DNA of 64,000 bases from contig NZ_PVTF01000002.1 of NCBI RefSeq assembly GCF_003002815.1, forward strand, positions 372,001 through 436,000, written 5' to 3'. Both the position numbers and the translations under genes were made by a program. Below, one piece after another: positions 17,708 through 27,416 of this stretch. Positions within the stretch are counted from its first letter, which is position 1, and every line of letters starts with the position of its first letter. Under the pieces are notes generated by a model. That model searched no databases, had not been told where the DNA came from, and was given only the letters and a program-made list of their open reading frames with translations. Source of the DNA: Umezawaea tangerina. Lineage in GTDB: Bacteria; Actinomycetota; Actinomycetes; Mycobacteriales; Pseudonocardiaceae.

Positions 17708-18265
17708 TCAGCCCTCGACGTCGAAGACCGAGAGCTGGACGCCGTTGCCGAACGCGGCGTGCTCGACCAGCTTCAGCTTCTGCTTCTCCGCGCCGTCCGT
17801 GGCGAACAGCCGCTTGCCGCCGCCCAGCACGACGGGGAAGGTCAGCAGGTGGTAGCGGTCGACCAGGCCCGCGGCGGCCAGGCCCCTGGCGAGGGTAGGG
17901 CTGCCGTGCACGAGGATCGGGCCGCCGTCGGCCTTCTTCAGCTCGGCGACCTCGTCGAGCGAGCGCAGGACGGTGGTGTTGTTCCACTCCGGGTCGGTGA
18001 GGGTGGAGGACACGACGTACTTCGGCATCGCGTTGTACTCGGCGAACTCCTCCATCTTCGGCCAGACGGGGGCGAACTCGTCGTAGCTGACCCGGCCGAT
18101 CAGCATCGCGGAGGCCTCCTGCTGCTCCCGGCCCTTGATCTCGTACGCCGCCATGTCGAACTCGACGTCCTTGAACGTCCAGCCCGCGTGCGGGTGGGCG
18201 CCACCACCCGGCGAGTCGACGACGCCGTCGAGGGACAGGAACTCGGTGACGATGAGCGAGCGCAT
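17708..18265 (-). CDS. dihydrofolate reductase family protein (RibD C-terminal fold)
   Basis: A 185-residue protein of the RibD_C/DHFR-like family. The N-terminus SLIVTEFLSLDGVVDSPGG is characteristic. It also has MLIGRVSYDEFAPVWP near residue 53, VVSSTL near 84 and the cofactor segment ILVHGSPTLARGL near 117. Relatives are NADPH-dependent reductases of mostly unknown substrate, often called YyaP-like. The ATG follows a GGAG site. It lies alone between a terminator and the DNA ligase gene. Confidence 0.85.
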   Translation of the reverse strand: MRSLIVTEFLSLDGVVDSPGGGAHPHAGWTFKDVEFDMAAYEIKGREQQEASAMLIGRVSYDEFAPVWPKMEEFAEYNAMPKYVVSSTLTDPEWNNTTVLRSLDEVAELKKADGGPILVHGSPTLARGLAAAGLVDRYHLLTFPVVLGGGKRLFATDGAEKQKLKLVEHAAFGNGVQLSVFDVEG

Positions 18266-18376
18266 CTGGGGTCTCCTTGGATCCGGTGTCGGGGTGTTCC
18301 CACCAGCGCGTCGAACGGGAGGCCCCGGATTCGACAGGACGGTCGGGAGTTCTCTCGGACGGGCGTCCGCGCCGGT

Positions 18377-20368
18377 CTAGGCGATGCCCGCCGCGATCAG
18401 CTGCTGCCAGACCACGCCCTGGTCGACGACCTCGACGCCGAGCTTCTCCGCCTTGGTCAGCTTGCTCGCGCCGACGTCCGCCCCGGTGATGAGCAGGTCC
18501 GTGTTCGCCGACACCGACGACGCCGTGGTCGCGCCCGCTTTCTCGCACAGGCGTTGGAACGTCGGCCGGGCGACCTTCTCGCCGGAGCGCGGGTCGCTGA
18601 TCGCGCCGGTGACCACCACCGTCTTGCCCGCCAGCGGGGCACCCGCCGCGACGACCGGCGGGAGGTCCTCCTCGCGCACGTCCAGCGACACACCGCGCTC
18701 GCGCAGCCGTTCCAGCTCGGGGCGCAGCCGGGTGAGGTGCTCGACCAGCGAGGCGGCGACCTTCGGGCCGATGTCCTCGACGGCCACCAGGTCGTCCACG
18801 GCGGAGTCGGCCACCTGCTCCAGCGAGCCGAAGCCCGCGCGGCACAGCCGGGTCGCCGTGCCCTCCGAGGCCATCGGGATCGCCAGGCCGATCAGCGCGC
18901 GGCGCAGACCGACCCGGCGGCTGGTGTCGATCGACTCGACCATCCGCGCGGCCGAGACCTCGCCGATGCGGTCGAACTCCAGCAGCTGGTCCTTGGTCAG
19001 CGAGTAGAAGTCCGAGGGGTGCTCCAGGATCCCGGCCTCGGCCAGCCGCTCGATCCACACCCCGCCGATCGCGTCGATGTCCGCCGCCGCGCGGGAGGCC
19101 CAGTGGATGAGCCTGCGCACGGTCTGCGCGGGGCAGGCCACGTTGGTGCAGAACAGCTCCCGGCTGTTGCCCTGCTCGGTCAGCGGCTGCGCGCACGACG
19201 GGCACTCGCTGGGCGGCACGATCTCCCGCTCCTCCCCCGTGCGCTTGGAGGCGTCCAGCACACCCGCCACGAACGGGATCACGTCACCCGCGCGGCGCAC
19301 CAGCACCGTGTCGCCGATCCGGATGCCGCGGGCGCGGATGACCTCCTGGTTGGCCAGGGTGGCGCGGGTGACCGTCGTGCCGCCCACGAACACCGGCTCC
19401 AGCCACGCGACCGGGGCGATCTTGCCGGTCTTGCCCACGTCCCAGACCACGTCGGCCAGCACCGTGGTCTTCTCCTCGGCCGCGAACTTGAACGCCAACG
19501 CCCCGCGCGGCGAGCTGGAACGGGTGCCCGCGGCGGCGTACGCGCTGCGGTCGGCCAGCCGGAGCACGGCGCCGTCCAGGTCGTAGTCGAGGTCGTTGCG
19601 CTGCCCCTCGATCGTCCCGATCACCTCCTGCGCGGCCTCCGCGGTGGCGCAGTGCCGCATGTCCGCCGCGGCGAACCCGAGCGTGCGCAGCGCGCCGTCC
19701 AGGTCGGTCTCGGCGGCGTCGGGGTCGGTGTCCAGGTCGAAGGCGAAGAACTGCAGCCGCCGCTCCGCCACCGTGGCCGGGTCCTTGGCGCGCAGCGTGC
19801 CCGCGGCCGCGTTGCGCGGGTTGATCAGCGGCTTGTCCGGGTGCGCGGCGTTGTAGGCGGCGAACGTCGACCGCAGCATCACCGCCTCGCCGCGCACCTC
19901 CACCCGGCCGGGCGCGTCCACCCGCGCGGGCACCCCGTCGGTCAGGGCCTTGACCAGCGGGGTCACGTCGTCCCCGGTCGTCCCGTCCCCGCGCGTCACC
20001 GCACGGGACAGACGCCCGTTCTCGTACACCAGCGCCAGCGACAGCCCGTCCAGCTTCGGCATCACCACCACCGGCTGGCCGGGGAACCGGTCGAAGAACG
20101 CCGTCACCTGCTCCGGCCTGGTCGCCTTCTCCAGCGACAGCATCGGCCGCGAGTGCCGGACCGGCGCGTGCAGCACCCCCGGCGCCCCCACCTGCTCCAA
20201 CGGGTTCGGATCCGGCGCCAGCTCCGGGTTCGCCTCGACGAGCCCGCGCAGCTCGTCCTCGACCACGTCGTACTCGGCGTCGGCCACCAACGGCGAGCCG
20301 CGGTAGTAGGCGTCGCGCAGCACGACGATCCGGTCGGCGAGTTCCTGGATGCGTTCCCGAGCGTTCAC
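18377..20368 (-). CDS. ligA: NAD-dependent DNA ligase LigA
   Basis: A 663-residue ligase from a GTG at 20368 (NARERIQELADRIV). Domain order is complete: Ia, with tyrosines for NAD (DAYYRGSPLVADAEYD); nucleotidyl transferase with the adenylated lysine in MPKLDGLSL near residue 111; OB fold; four-cysteine zinc site (CPSCAQPL and FCTNVACP); helix-hairpin-helix repeats; and a C-terminal BRCT domain. It seals nicks in replication and repair. Several actinomycetes carry more than one LigA, and nothing here shows whether this is the main copy. Confidence 0.93.
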   Translation of the reverse strand: MNARERIQELADRIVVLRDAYYRGSPLVADAEYDVVEDELRGLVEANPELAPDPNPLEQVGAPGVLHAPVRHSRPMLSLEKATRPEQVTAFFDRFPGQPVVVMPKLDGLSLALVYENGRLSRAVTRGDGTTGDDVTPLVKALTDGVPARVDAPGRVEVRGEAVMLRSTFAAYNAAHPDKPLINPRNAAAGTLRAKDPATVAERRLQFFAFDLDTDPDAAETDLDGALRTLGFAAADMRHCATAEAAQEVIGTIEGQRNDLDYDLDGAVLRLADRSAYAAAGTRSSSPRGALAFKFAAEEKTTVLADVVWDVGKTGKIAPVAWLEPVFVGGTTVTRATLANQEVIRARGIRIGDTVLVRRAGDVIPFVAGVLDASKRTGEEREIVPPSECPSCAQPLTEQGNSRELFCTNVACPAQTVRRLIHWASRAAADIDAIGGVWIERLAEAGILEHPSDFYSLTKDQLLEFDRIGEVSAARMVESIDTSRRVGLRRALIGLAIPMASEGTATRLCRAGFGSLEQVADSAVDDLVAVEDIGPKVAASLVEHLTRLRPELERLRERGVSLDVREEDLPPVVAAGAPLAGKTVVVTGAISDPRSGEKVARPTFQRLCEKAGATTASSVSANTDLLITGADVGASKLTKAEKLGVEVVDQGVVWQQLIAAGIA

Positions 20369-20538
20369 GGCGCGAGACGCTACCCGCGCCCACCGACAGT
20401 CCGCCTCACCTGCGCCGCGGCGCACCCGTTCGAGGTCAGGAGCGCGCACGGGCGGTACCGGCCCGCTCACGCTCCGCCGACGGCGATCGGCTGCTGATAG
20501 TTTTTGGTTATAGACCCTGGTGCCTCACGGGAGCGTGG

Positions 20539-21414
20539 ATGGACGTCCGGCAGATGCGGTACTTCCTCGCGGTGGTCGACGCGGACAGCGTGCACCAGGC
20601 GGCGGTGCGGCTGCACGTGGCGCAGCCGTCGGTGTCGCAGGCCTTGCGGAAGCTGGAGCGGGAGCTGGGGTGCGAGCTGTTCCACCGGACCGGCCGCCGG
20701 TTGGTGCTGAACGCGGCGGGGCAGGCGTTGGTGGGGCCCGCGCGGGAGCTCGTGCGGTCGTTGGACGTGGCGAAGGCGACCGTGCGGGCCGTGGACGGGC
20801 TGCGGGGCGGGCGGTTGTCGATCTCGTCGATGCCGTCGCAGGCGGTGAGCCCGTTGGCGGGGCTGATCGGCGGGTTCCTGAGCCGCCACCCCGGTGTGGA
20901 GGTCGGGGTGACGACGGCCGCGCGGCCGGAGGACGTGTGCGGGGCGGTCCGGGACGGGGTGGCCGAGGTCGGGGTGGTCGCGGTGCCGAACGGGCCGTTG
21001 CGGGAGACCGGGCTGCGGGTGGTGCCGCTGGAGGTGCAGCGGTTCGTGCTGGTCGCGCGGACCCCGGACGACCTTCCCGCGGGCACCGAGCCGGTGCGGC
21101 CGGAGGAGCTGCGGGGGCTCGGGCTGGTGGTGGGGCAGCCGGGGACGGGGATGCGGCGGGCGGCGGACGCGGTGCTGGCCGCGACCGACTGCCGGGTCGT
21201 GGTGCGGGTGGAGCAGCGGGAGGCGCTGCTGCCGCTGGTGCTGGCGGGGGTCGGGGTGGCGGTGGTGGCGGACTCGTGGCGGCCGCTGGCCGAGGCGGCG
21301 GGGCTGGTGGTGCGGCCGCTGGCGGTCGACGAGAGCCTGCACGTGGCCCTGGTGGTGCCCGGGACGCGGCCCACCCCGGCGGCCGCGGCGTTCCTGGAGG
21401 TCGCACGGGACTGA
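20539..21414 (+). CDS. LysR family transcriptional regulator
   Basis: A 291-residue LysR protein. The N-terminal winged helix reads MDVRQMRYFLAVVDADSVHQAAVRLHVAQPSVSQALRKLE. A periplasmic-binding-like effector domain follows from about residue 90. It is transcribed toward the dehydrogenase and aldolase genes 74 bp downstream and diverges from ligA. It probably regulates the downstream catabolic genes. Upstream, TATAGA at about 20510 could be a -10 box. Confidence 0.88.
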   Translation: MDVRQMRYFLAVVDADSVHQAAVRLHVAQPSVSQALRKLERELGCELFHRTGRRLVLNAAGQALVGPARELVRSLDVAKATVRAVDGLRGGRLSISSMPSQAVSPLAGLIGGFLSRHPGVEVGVTTAARPEDVCGAVRDGVAEVGVVAVPNGPLRETGLRVVPLEVQRFVLVARTPDDLPAGTEPVRPEELRGLGLVVGQPGTGMRRAADAVLAATDCRVVVRVEQREALLPLVLAGVGVAVVADSWRPLAEAAGLVVRPLAVDESLHVALVVPGTRPTPAAAAFLEVARD

Positions 21415-21487
21415 GAGGCTGAGCCTATCGATCGGCCCACGGTTCGGTCTTGGACGCCCACCCGTCCTCGGTCGTTCAATGGTGGGC

Positions 21488-22549
<1,062 letters not shown>

Positions 22550-22606
22550 CCCACCGACCCCACCGTCCACACCGGACACCTCCGCACCTCGGAAGGACAC
22601 GACCCG

Positions 22607-23419
22607 ATGAGCACTGACCGGGAGCCGCTGACCCTCGACGACCTCAAGCCGATCCCACCGGAGGAGCTGGTCCTGCGCCGTCCCCCGGAGTTCGACGACC
22701 CGGCGCGGGAGCGCCGCCACCGCAAGGAACGGCTGGCGGGCGCGTTGCGGCTGTTCGGCCGGTTCGGGTTCGAGGAGGGCGTGGCGGGGCACATCACCGC
22801 GCGCGACCCCGAGTTCCCCGACCACTTCTGGGTCAACCCGTTCGGCATGTCGTTCAAGCACGTCAAGGTGAGCGACCTGCTGCTGGTCGACCACGACGGC
22901 AACGTGGTGCGGGGCCGGTACCACGTCAACCGGGCCGCGTTCGCCATCCACTCCGAGGTGCACAAGGCCCGTCCGGACGCGGTGGGCGCGGCGCACAGCC
23001 ACTCCCTCTACGGCAAGGCCCTGTCGTCCACCGACCAGGTCCTGGAGCCGCTGACCCAGGACGCGTGCGCGTTCTACGACGACCACTCGGTGTTCGAGGA
23101 CTACACGGGCGTGGTCAACGACACGGAGGAGGGCCGCAAGCTGGCCGCCGCGCTCGGCTCGAACAAGGCGGTGATCCTGCGCAACCACGGGCTGCTCACG
23201 GTCGGGTCCACCGTGGACTCGGCGGCGTGGTGGTTCATCACCATGGAGCGCTCGGCGCAGGCGCAGCTGGTCGCGAAGGCCGCGGGGAACACCGGGCTGA
23301 TCAGCCCGGAGAGCGCGAAGCTGACCCACGGGCAGGTCGGGTACGAGCTGGCGGGCTGGTTCCAGTTCCAGCCGCTGTTCGACCAGATCTCCCGCACCGA
23401 GCCCGATCTGTTCGACTGA
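22607..23419 (+). CDS. class II aldolase/adducin family protein
   Basis: A 270-residue protein with the AraD/FucA fold. The zinc-binding histidines lie in AAHSHSLYGKAL near residue 126 and ILRNHGLLTVG near 191. The N-terminal part EGVAGHITARDPEFPDHFWVNPFG is the usual substrate-binding segment. Members split aldols or decarboxylate hydroxyacids. It follows the TtuC-like gene by 57 bp with a GGAAGGA site. A strong hairpin follows its end. Confidence 0.85.
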   Translation: MSTDREPLTLDDLKPIPPEELVLRRPPEFDDPARERRHRKERLAGALRLFGRFGFEEGVAGHITARDPEFPDHFWVNPFGMSFKHVKVSDLLLVDHDGNVVRGRYHVNRAAFAIHSEVHKARPDAVGAAHSHSLYGKALSSTDQVLEPLTQDACAFYDDHSVFEDYTGVVNDTEEGRKLAAALGSNKAVILRNHGLLTVGSTVDSAAWWFITMERSAQAQLVAKAAGNTGLISPESAKLTHGQVGYELAGWFQFQPLFDQISRTEPDLFD

Positions 23420-23445
23420 CCGCACCACCCTCGCGGATCGACGTG

Positions 23446-23481
23446 GACGGCCCGGTGGCGGAATCCCGCCGCCGGGCCGTC
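23446..23481. terminator. bidirectional hairpin terminator
   Basis: GACGGCCCGGTGGCGG pairs with CCGCCGCCGGGCCGTC around a 4-base loop with one mismatch. It lies between the convergent aldolase and AbrB-type genes. Confidence 0.75.
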
Positions 23482-23505
23482 GTCCTCGCGCCACCGGGGA
23501 GGCGG

Positions 23506-24549
23506 TCAGGTGTCGCGGCGGCCGACCGAGGCGAACAGCGGCAGCAGGAGCAGCGAGACCATCAGCCGGGTGACCTGGAAGGCCATCACCAGCGGCGTGT
23601 TGGAGTCGGTCGCCAGCGACAGCCCGAGCACCGCCGACAGGCCGCCCGGCGTGGACGCCAGGTAGGCGTCGTAGGCGCTCATGGTCGTGACGCGGCTGAC
23701 GGCGTACCCGATCAGCGCGCAGCCCGCGACGGTCGCCACGATCTGCACCCCGGCCAGCGGGAGCACCTTCACCACGGCGCGGATCTTGGCCACCGACAGG
23801 GAGAACCCGACCTGGAGGCCGATCACCAGGAACACGACGCCGAGCGCCGGGGCGGGTACCGAGGGGTGCTCGAACAGGCCGCTCGACGCCAGCCCGAACG
23901 CCGCGAGCATGGGCCAGACCAGCCCCGCCCCGGCGAAGGGCAGCAGCCGGGTCAGCAGCAGACCGGCGGCCACGGCGAGGACGCCGAACAGCGCGGTCTT
24001 CGCCGGGCTCGCGGACACCTGGTCGCCGACCGCCCGCGTGCCGGGGTCGAGCCACAGCACCACGGCGGGCATGGACACGAGGATGAGCAGCACGCGCAGG
24101 TACTGGACGACCATCACGACGTGCTCGTCGGCGCCCGCCTCGCGCGCGCCGGTGATGAACCCGACCGCTCCCCCGGCCACCGACGAGAACACCGCGGTGC
24201 GGCCGGAGACCGTCGGCAGGAGGCGCAGGACCTGGCCGACGCCGATGCTGACGACCAGCGTGGTGGTCACCACGACGAGGATCGGGAGCCAGTGCCCCGC
24301 CACCTCGGCCAGCATCGTCCGGTTGGCCATCGCGCCGATCGAGGCGCCGAGCACGCCTTGGGCCACCGCGCCCGCGAACCGGGTGGGCCGCGGTTCGCGG
24401 CGGCCGGTGAGCGACGCCGCCAGTCCGCCCAGGACTCCCGCGAACAGCAGCGCCGCGGGCACCCGCAGCCAGGTGAGCAGGAGGGCGGACCCGGCCGTGG
24501 TGAGGACGACGAGCGCCCAGGACAGGACGGCCTTGGAGCGGGAGAACAC
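23506..24549 (-). CDS. AbrB family integral membrane protein, putative transporter
   Basis: A 347-residue protein made almost wholly of hydrophobic segments, in the duplicated AbrB-type membrane family (unrelated to the DNA-binding AbrB). Recognisable pieces are GSALLLTWLRVPAALLFAGVLGG, VAQGVLGASIGAMANR and VAGGAVGFITGAREAGADE, with a repeated counterpart near TPGGLSAVLGLSLATDSNT. It is the last gene of the AtuA-DUF4387 series and may import or export the pathway's acid. A stable hairpin separates it from DUF4387, so its expression may be reduced or separate. Confidence 0.8.
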   Translation of the reverse strand: MFSRSKAVLSWALVVLTTAGSALLLTWLRVPAALLFAGVLGGLAASLTGRREPRPTRFAGAVAQGVLGASIGAMANRTMLAEVAGHWLPILVVVTTTLVVSIGVGQVLRLLPTVSGRTAVFSSVAGGAVGFITGAREAGADEHVVMVVQYLRVLLILVSMPAVVLWLDPGTRAVGDQVSASPAKTALFGVLAVAAGLLLTRLLPFAGAGLVWPMLAAFGLASSGLFEHPSVPAPALGVVFLVIGLQVGFSLSVAKIRAVVKVLPLAGVQIVATVAGCALIGYAVSRVTTMSAYDAYLASTPGGLSAVLGLSLATDSNTPLVMAFQVTRLMVSLLLLPLFASVGRRDT

Positions 24550-24563
24550 GATCCTCCTCGTCG

Positions 24564-24598
24564 GGGTGGTGTTCCCGGACCGGCCGGGAACACCACCC
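24564..24598 (-). terminator. hairpin between DUF4387 and AbrB-type genes
   Basis: GGGTGGTGTTCCCGG and CCGGGAACACCACCC form a perfect 15-bp stem with a 5-base loop. It sits within a same-strand gene series, so it may act as a partial terminator or processing site rather than the operon end. Confidence 0.65.
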
Positions 24599-24606
24599 GT
24601 GGTGCG

Positions 24607-24924
24607 TCAGGGAACGAGGACGGCCAGCGGCACGTGGTGCTGGCCCGCGTGGATGTCGCGGTCGAACAGGCTGCCCTGGCTGATCGGGCGCGGGTAGGAG
24701 ATCTTCACGACCTTCAGCGACGGGATGCGGAAGATCTGCACGCCGTCGGCGGGCACGTCGTAGAGCCTGGCGACGACGTCCTCGTTGATCAGGTCCTCGT
24801 CGGCGGCGGCCGCGTAGCCCGCCTCGTCGCGCATGAACAGCTCGATGGTGACCCAGAACGGGCCCGCGTTCTTCGAGCGGACCTCGAGGGCCAGGTCGCC
24901 GAGGGTGGGTCGGGTGTCAGACAT
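24607..24924 (-). CDS. DUF4387 protein, partner of AtuA-like protein
   Basis: A 105-residue protein with the DUF4387 pattern LGDLALEVRSKNAGPFWVTIEL at the N-terminus and IFRIPSLKVVKISYPRP in the middle. This small family is nearly always encoded next to AtuA/DUF1446 proteins. Here its ATG overlaps the AtuA stop by 8 bases, which suggests a two-subunit enzyme. The biochemical role is not established from sequence. Confidence 0.85.
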   Translation of the reverse strand: MSDTRPTLGDLALEVRSKNAGPFWVTIELFMRDEAGYAAAADEDLINEDVVARLYDVPADGVQIFRIPSLKVVKISYPRPISQGSLFDRDIHAGQHHVPLAVLVP

Positions 24925-26308
24925 GGGCGGCGGCCTTCCGGATGCTGGTGCGGAACATGCTGGTGGGGACGTCGCTGTCGACCACGTGGTTCAGGACGAA
25001 CTCGTAGGCGGCGCCGCGCTCGACCTCCGCGGGCGAGGTGGCGAACGCCAGGCTGGGCAGGTAGTCCATGTCCATCGCGGGCAGGTGGAGCATCAGCGGG
25101 TTGGCGACCTTGGCCACCGCGGTCGCGGTCGCCTGGTCGGCCGCCTGGACGAGCAGCATCACGCCGACCTCGCGCGGCGGCGTGGTGGCCGGGTCGAGGT
25201 GCCCGAGGACGGCGTTGTGGCCGTACAGGCGGATGTCGAAGGCGTAGTCGGCGGGCTCCAGGCCGAGGGTCTGGGTCACCCGGCCGGTGAGGACCTGCCG
25301 GAGGAACACGGCCCAGCCCTCGATGTCCTTGAGGATCAGCGGGTCGCGGATCGCGGTGAACGACATGGTCTCGAAGCCGGTGATCCGGGAACCCTCCAGC
25401 TTCACCGTGTACTGGTCGGCCACCTCGAACCGCGAGCCCTCCACGCGGACCCTCCGGTCGTCCAGCGCGGTGTACACGGCGTCGGTGACGTCGAGCGTGC
25501 CCGCCGGTTCGCGCATCCGGAACGGGTTCGCGGTCTCGTAGAGCATGTGCGCGGCCACCGAGTGCGGCGTGCAGGACACGGACTCGTCGAGCGACTCGAT
25601 GATGAACCCGGTGCGGTCGATCGTGGCGAACACGCTGCCGGAGCGCGGGTTGGTGGTGCACTGGCCACCGCACTCGACGACCTTCGACGCGTGCCAGGTG
25701 GGCCCGGCGGGCATGCCCATCATCAACGGGTAGGCGGCGGCGACGGCGGTGTCGGTCGCGCGCCCGGCCAGGACGACATCCGCGCCCGCTTGGAGCGCGG
25801 CGACGATCGGCTCGTGGCCCATCATCCCGACGATGTGGGTGCAGCTCTCCAGCGTCTCCGCCCGCAGCTCCCCCATCGGCGCGAGCGGGTGGACGCGGCC
25901 CGCGTCGAGGTGCCGCACGAGGTCCTCGGCCGTCTGCTCGCTGTAGATCGTCGCGACGGTGAGGTCGAGCCCGTCCTCGGCGAGGATGTTCTCCACCACC
26001 TTCGCGACCCAGTCCACGCCCGAGTCGGTGCCGCTCGTGCCGCAGGACCCGACGATGAGCGGGATGTGGGCCTTCGCGGCCGCGCCGAGCAGGATCCGCA
26101 GGTCGCGGGCCACCGCCGCGGTCGCCGTCTTGGGCGTCCCCGTGCCCAGGTAGTAGGGCCCGGAGTCGGTGGACCCGCCGTCGACCGCGATGACGTGGGC
26201 CCCGAGGGCCAGTCCCCGCTCGATGGCGGCCACGTCGAAGCCCGCCCCCAGCATGCCCGAGGGCACCAGGATCCGGACTTCGTCGACCGCCTCGTCCGAC
26301 TTGCTCAT
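24917..26308 (-). CDS. AtuA-like (DUF1446) acyclic terpene utilisation family protein
   Basis: A 463-residue protein of the AtuA/DUF1446 family. Characteristic segments are VPSGMLGAGFD, AVDGGSTDSGPYYLG, IVGSCGTSGTDSGVDW, MMGHEPIVAALQAGADVVLAGRATDTA and ASKVVECGGQCTTNP. AtuA was named from acyclic terpene degradation in Pseudomonas, but the broader family occurs in many acid-catabolic clusters and the reaction is unclear. No other acyclic-terpene genes are present, so terpene use is not supported. It heads the AtuA-DUF4387-AbrB series and has a promoter with TGCTATAGCA. Confidence 0.85.
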   Translation of the reverse strand: MSKSDEAVDEVRILVPSGMLGAGFDVAAIERGLALGAHVIAVDGGSTDSGPYYLGTGTPKTATAAVARDLRILLGAAAKAHIPLIVGSCGTSGTDSGVDWVAKVVENILAEDGLDLTVATIYSEQTAEDLVRHLDAGRVHPLAPMGELRAETLESCTHIVGMMGHEPIVAALQAGADVVLAGRATDTAVAAAYPLMMGMPAGPTWHASKVVECGGQCTTNPRSGSVFATIDRTGFIIESLDESVSCTPHSVAAHMLYETANPFRMREPAGTLDVTDAVYTALDDRRVRVEGSRFEVADQYTVKLEGSRITGFETMSFTAIRDPLILKDIEGWAVFLRQVLTGRVTQTLGLEPADYAFDIRLYGHNAVLGHLDPATTPPREVGVMLLVQAADQATATAVAKVANPLMLHLPAMDMDYLPSLAFATSPAEVERGAAYEFVLNHVVDSDVPTSMFRTSIRKAAAHV

Positions 26309-26327
26309 TCATGCTCCCCGAGTACTA

Positions 26328-26357
26328 GATGAGTCAGTTTTGACTTTTGCTATAGCA
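26328..26357 (-). promoter_or_regulatory. GntR operator-like elements before the AtuA operon
   Basis: GATGAGTCAG (26328-26337) and the palindrome TGCTATAGCA (26348-26357) lie 20 to 50 bp upstream of the AtuA start. Both strings recur in the MFS/GntR intergenic region. On the minus strand the palindrome is followed by AAAAGTCAAAA, like the GTCAAAA following the other copy, so both sites face their genes the same way. Confidence 0.6.
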
Positions 26358-26397
26358 TAACACGCGGAAGGGACACCTGGTCCTCCCGACGGGTGGC

Positions 26398-27414
26398 CTA
26401 CGTCGCTCCCAGGGTGCCGTCGAGGGCCGCGCCCCATCCGCGCGACCTCAGCTGGGCCGCGATCAGGTCGGCGTTGAGCGACGACCGCGGCTCCCCGTCG
26501 AGCGCGGCGACGAGCTCACGAGCGGCACCGACCGCCGCGGCCCGCCGCGAGTCCGCGGTCTGGCCCGCCATGTGCGAGTACACGGTGATGCCGTCCACCC
26601 CGCGCAGCGGGCTGCCGGCGGGCAGCGGCTCGACGTCCACGACGTCGAGCTGGGCGCCCGCGATCCGCCCGGTGGTCACGGCCTCGACCAGCGCCGCCTC
26701 GTCCACGAGCCCACCGCGCGCGGTGTTGACCAGCACGGCGGTCGGCTTCATCAGCGCGAACGCCTCGGCGTCGACCAGGTGCCGGGTGCGCGGGGTGAGG
26801 GCGGTGTGCAGCGAGACGTGGTCCGACTCGCGCAGCAGCGTCCCCAGGTCGACGAACCGCACGGACGGGTCCGTCCGCTCCGCCTCGGGCACGGACGTCG
26901 TGCACAGCACCGTCATCCCGAAGGCGCGCGCCAGCCCGGCGACCACGCGTGCCGAGGCGCCGTAGCCGACCAGTCCCAGGGTCGAGCCGCGCAGTTCGCG
27001 ACCGCCCTCCCGCGGCCAACGGCCCCCGGCGACGCCGAGCGCGCCCGGCACCAGGCCGCGGGCGGCGGCGAGCAGCAGGGCCAGGGTGTACTCGGCGACC
27101 GCGTTGCTGTTGACGCCGGGCAGGTTGCTGACCGAGATGCCCAGCCGGGTGGCGGCGTCGACGTCGACCGAGTCGTAGCCGACCCCCGAGCGGACCAGTG
27201 CCCGCAACGAGTAAGCCCGGCCGAGGACGTCGGCCGTCATGGGCTCGTTGGCGATGATCGCGCCCTCCACGTCGTCCAGCGCCGCGACGAGCTCGTCGAC
27301 GTCGCGCGCGCCGGTGTGGGGGAGGTGGCGGATCCGGTGTCCGGCCGCGGTGAGCAGGGACTCGACCTCCTCGTCGTGCAGCAGGTGGTCGGTGGTGATC
27401 AGGACCAGGGACAT
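26398..27414 (-). CDS. D-2-hydroxyacid dehydrogenase (phosphoglycerate dehydrogenase-like)
   Basis: A 338-residue NAD-dependent D-2-hydroxyacid dehydrogenase. The Rossmann motif is GLVGYGASARVV near residue 148. The catalytic triad is present: Arg in VNTARGGLVDEAAL, Glu in LDVVDVEPLP and His in VYSHMAGQT. It interconverts a 2-ketoacid and a D-2-hydroxyacid. The ATG at 27414 starts 2 bases after the MFS gene stop, so the two are one operon. The third glycine of the nucleotide motif is replaced by alanine, which is tolerated in the family. Confidence 0.88.
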   Translation of the reverse strand: MSLVLITTDHLLHDEEVESLLTAAGHRIRHLPHTGARDVDELVAALDDVEGAIIANEPMTADVLGRAYSLRALVRSGVGYDSVDVDAATRLGISVSNLPGVNSNAVAEYTLALLLAAARGLVPGALGVAGGRWPREGGRELRGSTLGLVGYGASARVVAGLARAFGMTVLCTTSVPEAERTDPSVRFVDLGTLLRESDHVSLHTALTPRTRHLVDAEAFALMKPTAVLVNTARGGLVDEAALVEAVTTGRIAGAQLDVVDVEPLPAGSPLRGVDGITVYSHMAGQTADSRRAAAVGAARELVAALDGEPRSSLNADLIAAQLRSRGWGAALDGTLGAT

Positions 27415-27416
27415 CG

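Noticed and set aside
20539-21414. Plus-strand and minus-strand long frames over the LysR gene
   Set aside because: Only the frame at 20539 has the LysR helix-turn-helix; the others are Gly/Ala/Arg or Pro-rich shadows.
24917-26308. Acyclic terpene degradation, from the AtuA family name
   Set aside because: No geranyl-CoA carboxylase or other atu/liu genes accompany it; the family is broader than its name.
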